Of a stretch of 64,000 bases of DNA, positions 25,161 through 39,534 are shown piece by piece. The position numbers were made by a program, and so were the translations under genes. The stretch covers positions 15,115,154-15,179,153 of the forward strand of contig NC_133299.1 of NCBI RefSeq assembly GCF_005239225.2. The letters are read 5' to 3'. The DNA is from Populus alba. Lineage: Eukaryota; Streptophyta; Magnoliopsida; Malpighiales; Salicaceae. Position 1 is the first letter of the stretch. The number at the start of each line of letters is the position of its first letter. The notes under the pieces are model-generated. The model saw only the letters and a program-made list of their open reading frames with translations, searched no databases and had not been told where the DNA came from.

Positions 25161-25684
25161 TTTAAATGGGCATTTAATGATAAAAGACCTTGGTTATGAG
25201 TTAGAAAAATTGATTTGGGTTGATTGAATTAATATTATTTTATTTTTTAAAATAAAATGTTTTTATATTTAAAAAAAAAAAGTTATATTGAATTTTGATC
25301 TAATTTGTTAAATTTAGCTGAATAACTTATAAATGTGGTTATTTAGTTAATAATTTTTTATCTAACATGTTTATCTATAATCTAATTAACTTGATTAAAA
25401 CTTAAGTGAGGTTCGATTTTATTTTTTTAATTCAAAATGATAATCAAGTCTACAGCCAGACCTGTTTATGTAACTATTAGTGATCTATCCTTTTCTTTGG
25501 TCAATACATATTTGTGTGAACTGTGTGTTATAAGAAATAATTCAACAATCAAACTTAAATGTGAAGATATTTTGAGAAAAATATTCCATAAAATTTGAAC
25601 AAGTCCCACTTCACGGTATGTAACCCATCTTCAGGAAAATTAAAGCAATTCAAGGAAAGATGATGAATAATTTGAGACATGAAG

Positions 25685-26045
25685 TTTTTGTTTGGGAATG
25701 TGGTTATAGTTGTTTTTTAAAATGTTTTTCATGAAATACATCAAAATAATATTTTTTATTTTTTAAAAATTATTTTTGAGATCAGCGTCTCAAAACAATC
25801 CAAAACATATAAAAAAATTAATTTTTTAAAAAAAATACAGATACAATTACATTTTCAAACGCTCAAAAAGTGCCTTTGACTTTGATATTTTTTTTAAAGA
25901 TCAATCATGTTTAAGTTTTTTTGTATTTTTAGATCAAATATTTATTAATATTAAAAATAAATTTTAAAAATTAAATAAATATTATTTTAATATTTTTTAA
26001 AATAAATATATATTTTAAAAAATAATTTAAACCACAATTTCAAAA
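25685..26045. repeat. Two adjacent copies of the dispersed AT-rich repeat in opposite orientation
   Basis: Copy one (about 25687-25868) is well preserved, from tttgggaatgtggttatagt through agatcagcgtctcaaaacaa to acattttcaaacgctc. Copy two (about 25880-26045) reads the other way. The preserved ends (gtttgg...ccaaac-like) suggest terminal inverted repeats. Confidence 0.6.
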
Positions 26046-26769
26046 ATATTCTTTACATGTTATAAAATCATTATCAAAATCTCTAGGATATCGGTGTTCT
26101 TCCTGATTGATGTGATTCGTGCTGACTGCTGAGTACAAGGAGCTATCCCATTTCTGCACGTGGTGCTGTTTTAGGTGCTAAAACTGAAACACACAAAAAG
26201 GGAGAGGCGGACATGGAAAGGAGAAGCATGTGCAAAACTAGGCTCTACATTTGCCAAAAAACCAATAAATTCAAGTAAATTTCCCGAATTTACTTCCTAA
26301 AAAACCTCATGCGTTTGAATGAGATTTTCATGGTTCATGCATCGAATAAAAACAGATTTCGTTAGCCAATTTTATAAATTTAACCATCGAGATTATTTAG
26401 AAAATGAATTTGAGAAAAACAATTCGGTAGTTCAACTATTTTTTAGGAGGAAAAAAAAACACCAAAACTATAATGATAAAGTTTTTTTTTACTCCATAAA
26501 ATGATTTTTTCTATTATATAGCTTCATCTAATCACTCGAAATTTAGATCGAGTAAAGTTTTTTTCTGAAACCGAGAAGAATTTTGATCCTGTCAAATCTA
26601 AGTAACCTAACAAGTTAATCTATAACTCAGTCGACTCAACACCAAAGGTTTTTTTTTATAATTTTTATCCAAATTTAAAAAAAAAAATAGATATTGTGTC
26701 AACTTGATAAACTTGTAACTTGAGTGTTAGATTTCATAACCATGTATTTAACTAGTATATTGTGCGTTT

Positions 26770-26945
26770 GCTAACATGGGCCATGATATTCTTACAAAAG
26801 TATTTCTCAATTGAAAAGGAATTTAAAAAAAATACATTTTTCATATATTTTTTATTTATTCTATCATCACTACATCAAAAACCATATAGAAAATATTAAT
26901 TTAATGTTTTTTCCATGTGAAAAAACAATTTAAAAACATATCTAA
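26770..26945. repeat. Dispersed AT-rich repeat copy, degraded
   Basis: Recognisable blocks are actacatcaaaaaccatata and gtgaaaaaacaatttaaaaa; the middle is diverged. Confidence 0.4.
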
Positions 26946-27406
26946 CCATAAAAATAAACAATTAGAAATCTCAAGAAAGAGTAAAGTTTTTCTACTCCGA
27001 TATGCTTTCAACAAAGTCATGATGCTTCGTCCGACCAAAATAGACACGCTCGCAACTTCGTCTCTAATGTCAACTTCTTGTTTACTCAAGCAACGCTCTC
27101 AATCACTCCTGGTAAACGTTAAGCGTCTTCCTTGCCATATCACGAATCCTATGATCATTACATTAAAGAAGCAGATTTTCTATGTTACAATGGATATATA
27201 AGGCGTTGAAAAGTGTTGAAATTAACCTTAAATATCACGGACGTGAGAGTATAATTTTGCTGCTGAACCACCTCTCATGGTTTCTGATGTCATCCTCCAC
27301 CGTCATCTCTGCAATTGAAAATCTTTTTCCATCTCCCCCGTCTAATTTATTTTTCTTGAAATTAAACCTCGGTGTTAGAATTCTTTTATATGATCCTGAG
27401 ATTGAG

Positions 27407-27408
<2 letters not shown>

Positions 27409-27459
<51 letters not shown>
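27409..27459. repeat. (TA)n microsatellite
   Basis: About 25 uninterrupted TA units directly next to the first unit of the 660-bp tandem duplication. Confidence 0.97.
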
Positions 27460-27462
<3 letters not shown>

Positions 27463-27465
27463 GGT

Positions 27466-28792
27466 ACCCCGTCTCTATATTTCACCTGATATTAAATTTA
27501 TATATTATCATCATATACTAGCTGTTTTTATTTGAAAGGTGTGAGATGTTATAAAGCAGTATGATAATATTATAAATGCATTGAGTACAAAACTTTTTTA
27601 GCTAGCAATCACTTAATCATCTATTTTTACATTTAAAATAAATATTTTTTATATGACAACGATCTTTTTTTACTAAAAGTATTGACAAAACCTATTTCAT
27701 GTGGTAAAAGTATTATATATTTGTCTTGTTTACCGTGGATTATACTAGTTAAATTACTATTTTATTCTTCACTAAAAAATAAAGAATTGGTCTTGAAGGG
27801 TTTTTTATGAGATGCATTTGTTGTTCTAGAATTGTTTGGAGTATCTTGATCTTTTTAAAAAATTTAAATAATTAAATTACTTAATTACTCTTGAAAACCA
27901 AAGTTACTTTGTCATAGAAGTTTTTTCACAATTTCTTTTACTGTGTATGGTTTAATTACTCTATTATCCTTGAAGAACAACCATTCTTAGGCTTGACTTT
28001 AGAGGTACATTATTTATTTCATGTTGTTTTTTTTTTTTTTTTTTGGCAATACTAGTGTGATCCCAAAGATAATTTGATAGTTTAATTAATTAAAAATAAA
28101 TAAATAAAAGGAAAAGTGGCACCCCGCCTCTACTTTTGATCATATTTCACCCGGTATTAATTTTATATATTATCATCATTTACTAGCTGAGGTTATTTGA
28201 AAGGTGTGAGATGTTATAGAGCAGTAAGATAATATTATAAATGCATTGAGTACAGAACTTTTTAAGCTAGCAATCACTTAATTATTTGTTTTTATATTTT
28301 AAATAAATATTTTTTACGTGAACGATTTTTTATACTAAAAGTATTAACAAAACCTATGAATTTCATGTGGCAAAAATATTGTATATTTGCCTTTGTTTAT
28401 TGTGGATTATACTAGTTAAGTTATCATTTTACCCTTCTCTGAAAGAAAAAAACAACTAGTCTTGGAGGGTATGTGAGTTTTTTCAAGGGGTTTATTTATC
28501 GTTCTAAGATTGTTTGGGATATCTCGATCTTTTATAATTTTTTTAATTAGTGAAATTGCTTGGTTACCTTTACCAGTAGAGAAAAGTAACATTGGCCGAG
28601 AGGTTTTTTTTGACAATTCCTTTTGCTATGTATAGTTTGATTACTCTATTACCCTTGAAGCACAAAAATTCTTAGGCTTGACTTCAGGGGTATATTAGTT
28701 ATTTTATGTTGGTTTTTTTAGAAATACTCATATGATCTCAAGGGTCATTTGATAATTTAATTAATAAAAAAATAATAAATAAAAAGAAAAGT
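27466..28792. repeat. Diverged tandem duplication, two units of about 655-670 bp
   Basis: Unit 1 starts at 27466 and unit 2 at 28121, both with accccg followed by ctctat/ctctac. Shared landmarks in the same order include tatattatcatcat, gaaaggtgtgagatgttata, ataaatgcattgagtaca, gctagcaatcacttaat, gtggattatactagtta and aattgtttggagtatc-like. Divergence is clearly visible by eye (point changes and small indels), so the duplication is not recent. No coding potential; it may be part of a worn transposon. Confidence 0.85.
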
Positions 28793-31081
28793 TTGAACGC
28801 GCTAACGAGTAAGTCACCCAACCATTTCTTAGGCGGAGTGTGTGATGACTTACAAAGATAAAAAACACATGCTTTTTTGGTGTTTTTCGATTCATAGTGG
28901 CGAGGTAAACCTTCCAAAGCAGAGTGGTTTGGCAATGGTTGGCCTTGTTCTTCTTCATTTTTTTCCTCTTTCTTCCTAGGTTTTTATACCTTCCCTTGCA
29001 ACATTTCACAACAACCATTCAATTATTTTTTCTTAGGATTTGGACATTGTTCTTTTAATTGATTAATTTATAGAATTGAATATTTTTTATTTCATCCCTC
29101 ATCAATTTTGTTCATTTTAGATCCAATCCTTATTTTTTTATTTCTATTTATTTTTTTATTGATATTTTTAGAATTATTTCCTATAGATAAATTCATCCTC
29201 CCTCATTATACTTTCATATCAGATTTTATCCTCGTTATTTTGATTGCTATTTTTTTTAACATTGATAAGTTTTAAAGATTGATATATTTTTTTAATTTCA
29301 ACATTAAATTGAGCATTCTGATTGACATCTAGGATTTAACGGTTTGTGAACTTAAGAGATTAATCTAAGTTTAAGAGATTTATTTTGGTTCATTTGATGA
29401 GTTTTTTTTTTAATTTTTTTTAAAAACTCATGTTTTTCAGTTTCATCAATTGACATTTGATTTAATTGGATATTGAGCTATGTAATTTTTTTTCCTTATG
29501 TAGGATTTTTCATTGCTCTTAAAAACAAGTCAAGTTGTCTTGAGTTTTTTTTATATTTTTTTCTTTATTGGATTTAGCTTTTTTTTTTTAAAAAAAATCA
29601 AATTAGATTAATTTCCAAAATATTTATTTCTAAAGATATATTATCTAATATGTCATCATCTTTGTCTATTTAAACATTTTTTTAAGGTAGGGAAAAGATA
29701 CTTAGCCCGCAAGGTAGCATAAGGTAAAAGATCTTTTTATTTTTTTTTATTTTTTTTTAAGATCTTGTTTTTTTTATCTTATTCTTTACCATTTAATTTA
29801 TTTGGATAGTAGGCTTTTTTATGTTTTTTTTGTTTCTAATATGATTCTTCATTAATTTTGAAAATAACATAGGTTATTCCGAATCTTTTTATTTATTATT
29901 CATTGTTATTTTTTAATCATATTATTAAATTAATTTAACTTAATGGATCCAGTCAGATTAACTACTCAAGTCTTGATTTTTTCTTTCTTCTTTGAAAATA
30001 ATGGTATAAGCTAAGTCATTGCATCAGCCACCATTCTAGGTTTACTCAAGCCATTTTTTAGGATTTATTTTTTTAATTAAATGTTTTTTTTAATTCAAAT
30101 ATTTAATATTTAATTAATTTAAATATGAGCTTTTAATTTATCTTGATTTTGATTCCATGATGTTGCACGGGCTCAAGCTCTATATTAAAAATTTCACGAG
30201 TCAAATATGATAGTCCTGATCAATCTAATATATTAACATTTTAATAATTTTATTTTCAAAAAATATAATGTAGTGCCAACTCAATATCTTTATCCATTAT
30301 ACATTGAACTTTTAAATTTTTAGCATTTTTATATTTTTTTATAAAGTTATGAAAAAAATCTGGCAATGCAGTGGGAATGTACAAACTACTTCACAACTCA
30401 CATAATTAGAGAGAAACTAGCAAAATAATAAATAAATCAACTTAATAATTTGTGGTTGTTTAATTATCACGAAGTAGATAACATTTATTTATTTTTTAAT
30501 ATAACAACGTATCTTTAGTAATTTTATAGTAATATTAGCAACTAGTTACTCATAATTGATTAAATTATTGAATGATAAGATTAACTACTAAGATTAAATA
30601 AATAAAATCAGGGAAAAGCTAAGGATGTCGACTATTAAGCATTATGTGAAAGCATTTATGAGACTTCATTTATTGTTGAATTGTGTTAAAAAAAAGAAAA
30701 GAAAAACCAAATATTCAAATAAAAAACCAATGCTATTACCTAAATACATTAAATAATTGTTATTTAATGGGTTTTTTTCACAATAAATTCTAACACACAA
30801 GTGAAATGAGTGTTTTAAAAACATTAGGACCCGTATATTATTTATAGTCCATAACTCTAAAGCATAATAATTATAATGACTTAAAATAACCATAGGAATT
30901 ATCATTTCAGTTATAATACTTTTTTTTGTTCGTTGGAATTTATTACCTTAGTCCTTAAGCTACGTAACAAAAAAAAAAAGTAACCATCATGTACACTTCA
31001 ATTTACTATTATTTTTTGCATTAAAATATACACCATATATTACAGCCACGCAATAACGAGCAGTCTGTCCATTTACTAAAT

Positions 31082-31091
31082 CCCCCCCCCC
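31082..31091. repeat. Poly(C) tract of 10
   Basis: Ten consecutive C in an AT-rich context; rare and likely unstable. Confidence 0.95.
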
Positions 31092-31842
31092 TCTTTCGTG
31101 CAAGTGGGATCTGATTAAAATAATCCTACATTAAGATAAGTTCATCAATTAGTTTGTATTTAACATGATAATAACTTTTTCATACAAACTTATAATATGT
31201 ATTAATTAACCAAATATTTTTAAAATTATAATTGTAATAAAACATAATTTTAACCACACCGCGGCTCTACACTCGCCTTTTCTTAACCACTCAAGGTTAT
31301 GATGATGATTTTTTCTGAATTTTTCTAACTACAGCAGTTTAACTTTGTTAACCAATCTTAAATAGGATAAATTTGGCTTCAATTTCTTTGATGGATGTGT
31401 TCAATGTTTTGTCCAATCCAAAGCGAAGCACTAATGAAAAGCATGATCAAAGATTCATGATTTTAACCCACAAATGGATATGCCCAAAAGAACCAACAAA
31501 AAAAAGCATATGCCATGACATGTGTGTTGTGACATCACAAGGGTCTTAATCAAATAGTGCATGCAAAGTTAAAAATCAATGATTAAGCACTTGATTTCGA
31601 TGCTAATCTCTAATTAACCAAACCCTAATCTCACAACACTTAGCTTGTACAGACCGTCCACGTGTCTCATCTCATGCCCGTGGCTTGTGTTGGGCAGTCA
31701 CATTTCAGGTAGCTTACAGAGAAATCTCAAGTTGTGTTTAATTTATCACAAGTGATGGAGAGCATGACAATAACATGTAATAAACTTGTAATTTTCTTGA
31801 TTAGGACAAGTGAATCAAAGGGGAGATTTGGAAATATCAAGT

Positions 31843-31855
31843 GGGGGGGGGGGGG
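31843..31855. repeat. Poly(G) tract of 13
   Basis: Thirteen consecutive G in AT-rich DNA. It may form a G-quadruplex and is a site where sequencing length errors are common. Confidence 0.95.
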
Positions 31856-32344
31856 AGTAAACCATGTCGTGCAAAAAACATATGCATTGAAAGGACAAAT
31901 TTATTTGAGAAAAAATAAAAAAATTGAAGGCACCTTTCAGCTTCATGGGTCAAATCATCTGTAGTCTCTCAAGTTTTGGTGTTTTGTCAAATCAGCCCTT
32001 GTGCTTTACTTTTAGTCATACTGATGTGCATATATAATAAGTGGGTGGAGTGACTAGATCTAAAGTGGAGGGTCTTATTTGGCAAAAATTCTTTGAAAGG
32101 GACGAGCTTCACCAAATAGTGATTTGTGAAGGAGCCATACATGATTTTTACGCCTTAATTTACATGTGACTTGAGACTTTATTTGACTTGAAGTATTGAT
32201 GAAAAACTTGAAGATTTTCTCGAATTATCTGTAAATCCATGTATAAGAAAAAACTCTTTTAAACCGGTTTGATATCATGCAAATCGGATTAGACGAATTT
32301 AACCAAACATTTTTAAATTTTGGATTGCAACAAAATGCATGGTA

Positions 32345-32585
32345 GACTATAATTTTTATTGGGCCTGCTTATTTTTGTGTTTTAAAAGTATTTTTTTTAA
32401 AAAAATTAATTTTATTTTTATTTTTTTATTTACTTCAAATTAATATTTTTTTTTATATTTTCAAATCATTTTAATATATTAATGTCAATAATACTTTTTT
32501 AAAAATAAAAAAATATTATTCTAAAAATATTTTTAAATATAAAAATACTTCAAAAAATAATCATTACCAAACTCTAAAACACCAT
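32345..32585. repeat. Dispersed AT-rich repeat copy
   Basis: Contains tgtgttttaaaagtattttt, caaatcattttaatatatta and aaaatacttcaaaaaataat, then ccaaactctaaaacacc, in family order. Confidence 0.55.
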
Positions 32586-33204
32586 CGTATCATCAAACCA
32601 GCTATACATGTAACTCTTTTTCCCCGAGTCGAGGAGACGATAGAATAGGCTCGTTGTGCAATTGGTAGCCGCAGGGTCAACATGTGCACTACTGAATTAG
32701 TTTCATTATTCTTGATATTGTTAAAAAAACAGTCATGACATATTGATATTTGATAATATCTTATTTAAACGCCTCATAATCCACGCTAATACTGGATAGG
32801 AGGCATCTTCTTAATTAAAAAATATATACACACACAATATCTTCCCTCTTGGATAAGATCGTGAAGAGGGCCACTAGAATGCTTGAAGGTGAAAAAAAGT
32901 GTACAAAATTAGCAAGAGAAGGATAGCAACATCTCAAGGACTAAAGTTGGTCAACATTTGCAAGCTGCAAGACGAAGGCGACCAAAATGAACCATTTTAA
33001 AAGCACGAGGTGGTGTGTTTTTAAATTTTAAACTACTGATCATTAATTCTCGTAGATTTTAGAAAATCTTACATGAATTTTGTGCATTGAACCTTATCCA
33101 CCATTATTTTGATTTATTACACCAAGCATAGAATCCGATCTTATCAAACAACTAAGTAAGTGCTTCTTTTGAAAATGAGGTTTTAATGCAATTTACTTTA
33201 AAAC

Positions 33205-33600
33205 CAAGTAAATGGGTGTTTAGAAGTGTGATTGCAATTATTTTTTAAAATGTTTTTCACTCGAAAATACATCAAAATAATATATTTTTTTATTTTTTAA
33301 AAATTATTTTTGATATCAATGTATCAAAACGATTTAAAAATACTAAAAAAATATTAATTTTAAATAAAAAAAATATAGTGAAAACCGCGTTCCCAAACAT
33401 TTTTTAAATACTTGTTTCAAAAGCGTTTTTGAAAAAATTTTAATTTTTTAATTTTTTTTTGCTTCAAATTAATATTTTATTGGTATTTTCAGATTATTTT
33501 GATGTATTAATATAAAAATAATTTTTAAAATATAAAAAAATATTATTTTAATATATTTTCAAATAAAAAAATACTTTTAAAAACAACCATATTTATATTC
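33205..33600. repeat. Two dispersed AT-rich repeat copies, convergent
   Basis: Copy one (33212-33405) is one of the best preserved, from gggtgtttagaagtgtgatt through tatcaatgtatcaaaacgat to cgttcccaaaca. Copy two (about 33410-33600) reads the opposite way, with ttgatgtattaatataaaaa and aaatacttttaaaaacaacc. Confidence 0.6.
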
Positions 33601-34419
33601 CTAAAAAATACGAAGACTATTTGATTCTTGTAAAAAAGATATTCGTGAAGATTTTGGTCATGATTTGCCACAATAATTAAATACGATTGCTTTCTTCCAC
33701 CTTTATGGAAAGGATGAAAGTTCCTGTGAAGTTTCGTCTCCTTTTGGAACTCCTTGTGTCTTACCTTTCTCGTACATGTTATTTCAAACAAATTAGTGTT
33801 GAAAATGCCAAGATTTTTCAGAAGTCACAACTAACTAATCCATTTGAAATTAATAATTATTTTTTGTCGATTGAATGTTTCAATTTATTTTCAACGTTAA
33901 TAAAAGGTAAAACTCTCTATCGTTCTTATATTATAAATTATTAAATATAATTATTTCGATTTTATTTCCACAACCATCAATCATTTAATAAGAACAATTC
34001 CAAATACTTTGGGAGTGAACTCGTTAGATATGTGATTTCTCTCTTCAGTTCTTCTTCTTCTTGGGTCAAGTAAGGTTTTGTACAAGATGCAGGTTTGAGC
34101 ATTCATTAGGAAAACCGTTATCCTATTATATCAAGAAATAATCTTCAAAATTTTAATAATTAATATTATAGTTACATATTATGCCGCAGAAAATCGATAA
34201 TTTTTTCTATAGATGTATAAGGAAAATCATCTCCACCGGGGCCTTATTTAGAATTTTATCAAGAAAAATAGAATTTGATTTCAAAATAATTTGTTTAAAT
34301 TATTTATGGGATTTTTTTATATTTAAAATATGTCAACGACGAGGTATTTCTAGTATTTTTTATTTCAGTCAAGGAAATCTTCGTATAAGACTTTGTACAT
34401 ATATAGAGAAATTAAAGAG

Positions 34420-34605
34420 TGTTTAGAAACATGGTTATATCCGGTTTCTAAAAATAATAACTTTTTTGATAAATATTATTTTTTTTTTATTTTTTGAATT
34501 ATTTTGATCCACTGATCTAAAAAATAATTTAAAAAACAAAAAAAACATTATTTTAATATATTTTAGTATAAAAAACACTTTAGAAAACAATCATAATTAA
34601 ACTAA
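34420..34605. repeat. Dispersed AT-rich repeat copy
   Basis: Begins gtgtttagaaacatggttat, includes ttattttgatccactgatct and ends aaaaacactttagaaaacaa. Orientation as 3300-3475. Confidence 0.55.
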
Positions 34606-36300
34606 ATACTTTCCACTCAATTACGAGAAAAAATATTTTTAATTGCAAAGCAGATTTTTGATTCCGATAATGAGCGGAACTAATCATGGTATAAAAATGA
34701 CAATAAAAAGTTGAAAGAGTAGATGGAAGGGTGGTGTGTGTGTGTGCAAACCGAACCCTTTTTGTAATCAATGTAGAAGAATGTCACTTTCTCTCGAGTA
34801 ACATCGAGGGATTATTTTGAAGAAGATGAAAGCAAAGCAGGAATCTAAAAAATCAAAACTAGAAGATACATCCGCACTTGAATGAAAAGTTTATAATTAA
34901 GAACAACAACTTTTACTCGTGAAGATGATAAATCGATGGGGGAAAAGTATCAAATATTCAATGCACTAACTTATTAATTTCAAATCTAATGTTTTCATGG
35001 TGTTTTTCACTTGGCAGTGCCTAGTGGGTCATGCTTCACTTTGGATTTTCGTTTGCTGCATCAGCCAGCTAGCCACGATCCAATTCAATTAGCCAAGCAT
35101 AGCGTTAGAATCCGAGGGATGTCGACAATTTCAAAATCATGCAAGTAGTGTCAGCCTCACTTTCTTTCCATAACTCCCAAGCAATGCGTTTAACTTTTGT
35201 TACTTAGTATTAAAAAAATAACATGCATCATGTCTCTCGAGAACTAACAATTTAAATTATTAAATTAAATTAATTTTTTAACATGGTAGTAAAGTTATTA
35301 AGTTGAATTGACTTTTTAACATAACTCTTTGTTGATTAAATGATTATTAGTTTAAATTTCATCATTTATTTTTTATTTAATAAAATATAAATATAAAATA
35401 GTTTGAAAAAACAAGACTTACCTACCAACTTAAATTATTATATTGCATTGGTTTTTTAACAAACATGTTTAAAAACACATCATAAATTATAGCTTTTTTA
35501 AAAAATTGAAATTTTAATCTGTAATTTAAAACAAAAGGGCAGATTTAAACAATGGAAATTAAAAAGGACAACCATCCTCATTTTCATTATTATTTGTTTT
35601 TTTTAAATGATTAACATAAGGGGAATGGTTGACCTTGAAGTCTCAAATTCTACTATAAAGAATCCATAACTTTATCGTCTTTGGTCCTTTCCTATGCCCC
35701 AGCTAGCTTTTCTCCCCATTGCTTTTTGTGCATTATACACTAAAATAAGAAAAAGAAAACAAGGCTCGCCAAGAACCAAGCCTCTCTTTAGCTCGTGAGA
35801 GAACACATTCCCAACCAGAGGACCCTGTGCGTCCCTACAAGGTTGGCTTCAAGCCTGCAAGCCATTAATGGCGAATTTGAGTGGCAGCAATGGCAAGGAG
35901 ACAACATCAAAAGAGTGGAGGAATTCTAGTTGTCTTTAATTGATCACATGCTTGATAACATTTTTTCCCAGAAGATGCCCGCTCCTGTGGCGTATACTAT
36001 AGCTAATTAACCTCAATAGCCAGGCCTGGTGTTGAAATAAGCTTGCTAGCTTATTTAATTTCGAATCTTGATGCCACAGAAGATCATCATTTTGATGAAA
36101 CATGCTGATGTGATGGATGAATTTTCAAAGTTATCCTAAAAATAAAATCTTGTTCTGATTGATGTATAAGCTGTCCGAAAATAATCAAACGTATCTCGAA
36201 GGTTGGAGGAAAAAAAAGAGAAGTCCTCCAAGTTTTTGATCTAGGTCAATCCTAATTCATCTACCAAGATCTTAAACATGTCTGCATGTTTTGCCCATCC

Positions 36301-38330
36301 TCAAAACTCATCCTCTATAAATGGCTGCCGAAAAAAGGACCCAAAAAACCTCAAATTGAAAGTTTAAGGTCGTTGTGTTCGAAATTCTCATGGACTGGTT
36401 AATATCTGTTCGTTTGCACAGTGAACTGCGCGGCAGACAGCACAAACAAACAAACACAAGCATGATGAAAATCATGAAAGGATCAAAAGATGCAATCTTG
36501 TAAGTACGAGAGTTTTCAATCTTTATATGATTTAAACGTATGATTCAGCTTCCAAATCACCTAGACATCCCCAAGCATCCATCAGTCGAGCCCTACAGAG
36601 CACCAGTCCATGCCCAGGATAGTGGGTTTGACTAGGAAGGTAAGTAAAGAAACGATAAAAACAAAGACCTCCACTAGGTCTCACTATAGCTGGTGATTAT
36701 AATTTTCTATTCCATGTTGTTTGAACATTCTATGGCTCAAACAGTGCACCCTGTCGCTTTGATCTGTGGAAATTTGACAGGGGGAATGGATGTGGAAGAT
36801 GTCTAGATTTCAAGGTCTCGGGAAAGAAGAAAGGGTCTTAATTGGTGTGTGATGAAATCTCGGAGGTCATCCATGACGTGCATATTCCCATGAAATTAAA
36901 TCCTTCTGACATGGGATTATGTAGCCGTTTGAGCCCAATGGCTGCCGTGATTGCTGCTGTTAACCCATTTATCAACAGTAACAATATGCTAGCATCTCTA
37001 TGTTCTTGCCTCGGGCAGATAAAATTGCCTTCCAATCACTTTGGACTTTATGCAATTATTTATCTACTCACTCACCTTTTCGTTATATCACCGATTTTTA
37101 CCTGTTCAACTTCTTTTATTTTCAAGATACAAACCCTTTTCAAATTTACCGGTCGTTCATATAAGCGTGACAGTTGCTAATAGTTTTCATTTTTTTTTTG
37201 CTCAGGCGAATTATGCTGGTGGAACAGGGGGTAATTGGTTAAAACTTAAAACTAGCTTTGATTGTAGGTAGAATTTGCACTTGAACATTCTAATCTCAAG
37301 AGCTATTAACTATGAAATTCTTTATAATTGGATCATTGGCTTGTTTGGGGGCAGCTAAGCTAGAACCACAAGCTCAAGAAATTAGCTTTGATTGACAGTT
37401 TAAAGGCAAGTTTGCTAAAAAAGTTGATATATTCATAGAATTGGTATCTTAAATTGGTTTTTCGAATCCTTTCTGTCATCTCATTTGTGGATCCTACCGA
37501 TTAGTCTCATCAAAGATCCTAATATCAATGAATTTAATGTGATCCTTCGAGGAAAAGAGTAGTGAGGAGGAGCCATGCTCGATGCGCTTTTATGAAGGAA
37601 TTATACGTTCATGACTACGAGATTTATAATTCCACAAAACGCAAAGCCCACCGACAGTTAAAATCAGGCCACTTGTTCAAGTTAAGGGTCATTTTGAATT
37701 AATTGTTATTTTTAAAAATTTAAAGCAAATTAAAACCCATCATGTTAACGGCAAGGTCCTTTCTGACGACGACGACAACAACAACAAACATCTGGGCGAT
37801 GGCACCATGTATCCTTCTGTCTGGGGCCTGAACAATGGAGGACCCATGGAAAGTTGTACGAATGCCGGTTCTCAGCCAGGCTGGTTCCTGCAAATGCCAC
37901 AACTAAAAACACCTTTCTCAAGGCCCATTCTACAGGATTGCACTCATGCTCTACAGCCATTAATGGGGGCTCTCCTTCCTCTCTCATCTGCTTAACAACA
38001 ACGATGACCATCAACTCCCAAGCCTTGCTTGCTGTTCTTGCATGATTACAGCTCCTAAGGTTGTCGTGGGAAGTTGCTGTCTTGTGCTGTTTCTGTGGTG
38101 TCCAACCAATAATGAGGCTGGAAGTAGTCTTTAGGGATTACACATGTTCATATCGCATGACAGCAATGGGGTCAACCTGTGGACATATAAAGGTTTTCTT
38201 GGACCATCCGAATCTAAAAATTGCAGGTTCTATCCTACCATACAGGAAAGAGGTATACGCCGATAGCCTTCTTACCCTGGTAAAGATTTCTTACTTATAT
38301 AATTGTTCCGGTTACTTGCGAGTTGAATAT
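36301..38330. other. Unassigned, less AT-rich stretch with small ORFs on both strands
   Basis: Base composition here is closer to transcribed DNA than its surroundings. Small frames occur on both strands (36838-37035 minus, 65 aa with hydrophobic ILLLLINGLTAAITAAIGL; 36842-37180 plus; 37745-38014 minus; 38061-38366 plus, 101 aa), but none shows a domain I know and no splice model joins them. It could be a non-coding RNA locus, an old gene fragment or chance. Confidence 0.35.
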
Positions 38331-39534
38331 TTTTTTAAAAAATATATAAAAAAATATTGTTATTAACATGTATTTTAGTAAAGAAAAGTAATTATCCAAG
38401 GTTGATTTAGTATGATTTTATCGGTTTGACAAATTAGAAAATAATAGAATAATAGGTAAAACATAACTTGATTAAAAAAAATTCAAGCAATTTATATTTT
38501 TTTAAATATATATTAAGATGATAATACATGGGTTAATTTAGGTAAATTTTAGTTTAAAAAAACAAAAAAAACAAGAAGAGGTAGGAGTAGCACTTCAGCT
38601 TTCCAACAAGGGCCTATTCGATCATTCTAATGGTAATAAAATTACTCAATCCTCTTGACTAACTGCAGACTATTTATTAAAATAATACTATTTTAAACTT
38701 TTTTTTTAGAAAAAATGGAAAATTAAATTGATTTGGATCTACCTAAAATCAACATTCAATTTGCTATTCAAGTTTTGGTTTAGATTGATTTTCAGTTCAG
38801 ATCTGATAATTATATTGCTTTATTTGACGAGATTAAGGATTAGTGGCACTAAATATTTATTTAGATCGCATTAAATTAATTTTACAAATATAGAAGTAAT
38901 AAAAACATGTTTATGAATATTTAAGACTGAGACAAAAAATACAAAATAATTATATATTTTGAATAATTTTTAAATAATATTTTACCATTTCATAACAGAA
39001 AAATAAAAATACATCCCTTTCATCTCAGCTATCTTTATTATTTTATCTCGTGATAATAACTACTATCGTATGAATACATTGGAACAAAGTTAAAAAAAGA
39101 AAAAGAAATATGTACTTGAAAATGGGTTCTAATAATCTCTTTTTTAAACTACATGGCATAAGGTGGTAGACGTTGGTCCATTTAGATGTGATGGACATGC
39201 GAAGCATTACACCTGGACTCGCTTAATCCACCAATTCAGCTTGCTGTAGGTAGGGCCCGTGTAGAGGTTCAAAAAGGCCCAGCCATCCTCCTCCTCTTTA
39301 GATCCGTTTGTTTCACCTAAAATATTTTATCTAGATTTTTCTGTATTTATTCTTTTTAAAAAAAAAATTAATATAAAATATTTTACATCAAACTTCAAAG
39401 TTAGTTCATTTTCTATAAAATATTTTTAACTTATAAAATTTATAAAATATTTTATAAATAATAATTTACTTACAATATTATCTAATTATTTTAACTACTA
39501 TCTTTATATCACCGTCACCACCTTTTCTTTTACT

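Larger units (their letters stand above)
23707..36300. other. Long gene-free AT-rich region
   Basis: About 12.6 kb upstream of RAPTOR with no ORF showing domain signatures and no splice-joined protein. It holds simple repeats, many copies of the dispersed AT-rich element, one diverged tandem duplication of about 660 bases and poly-T tracts. The ORFs at 26319-26504, 26917-27201, 33687-33944 and 34181-34426 are low-complexity and unsupported. The RAPTOR promoter should occupy the first few hundred bases; no TATA box could be assigned. Confidence 0.6.
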
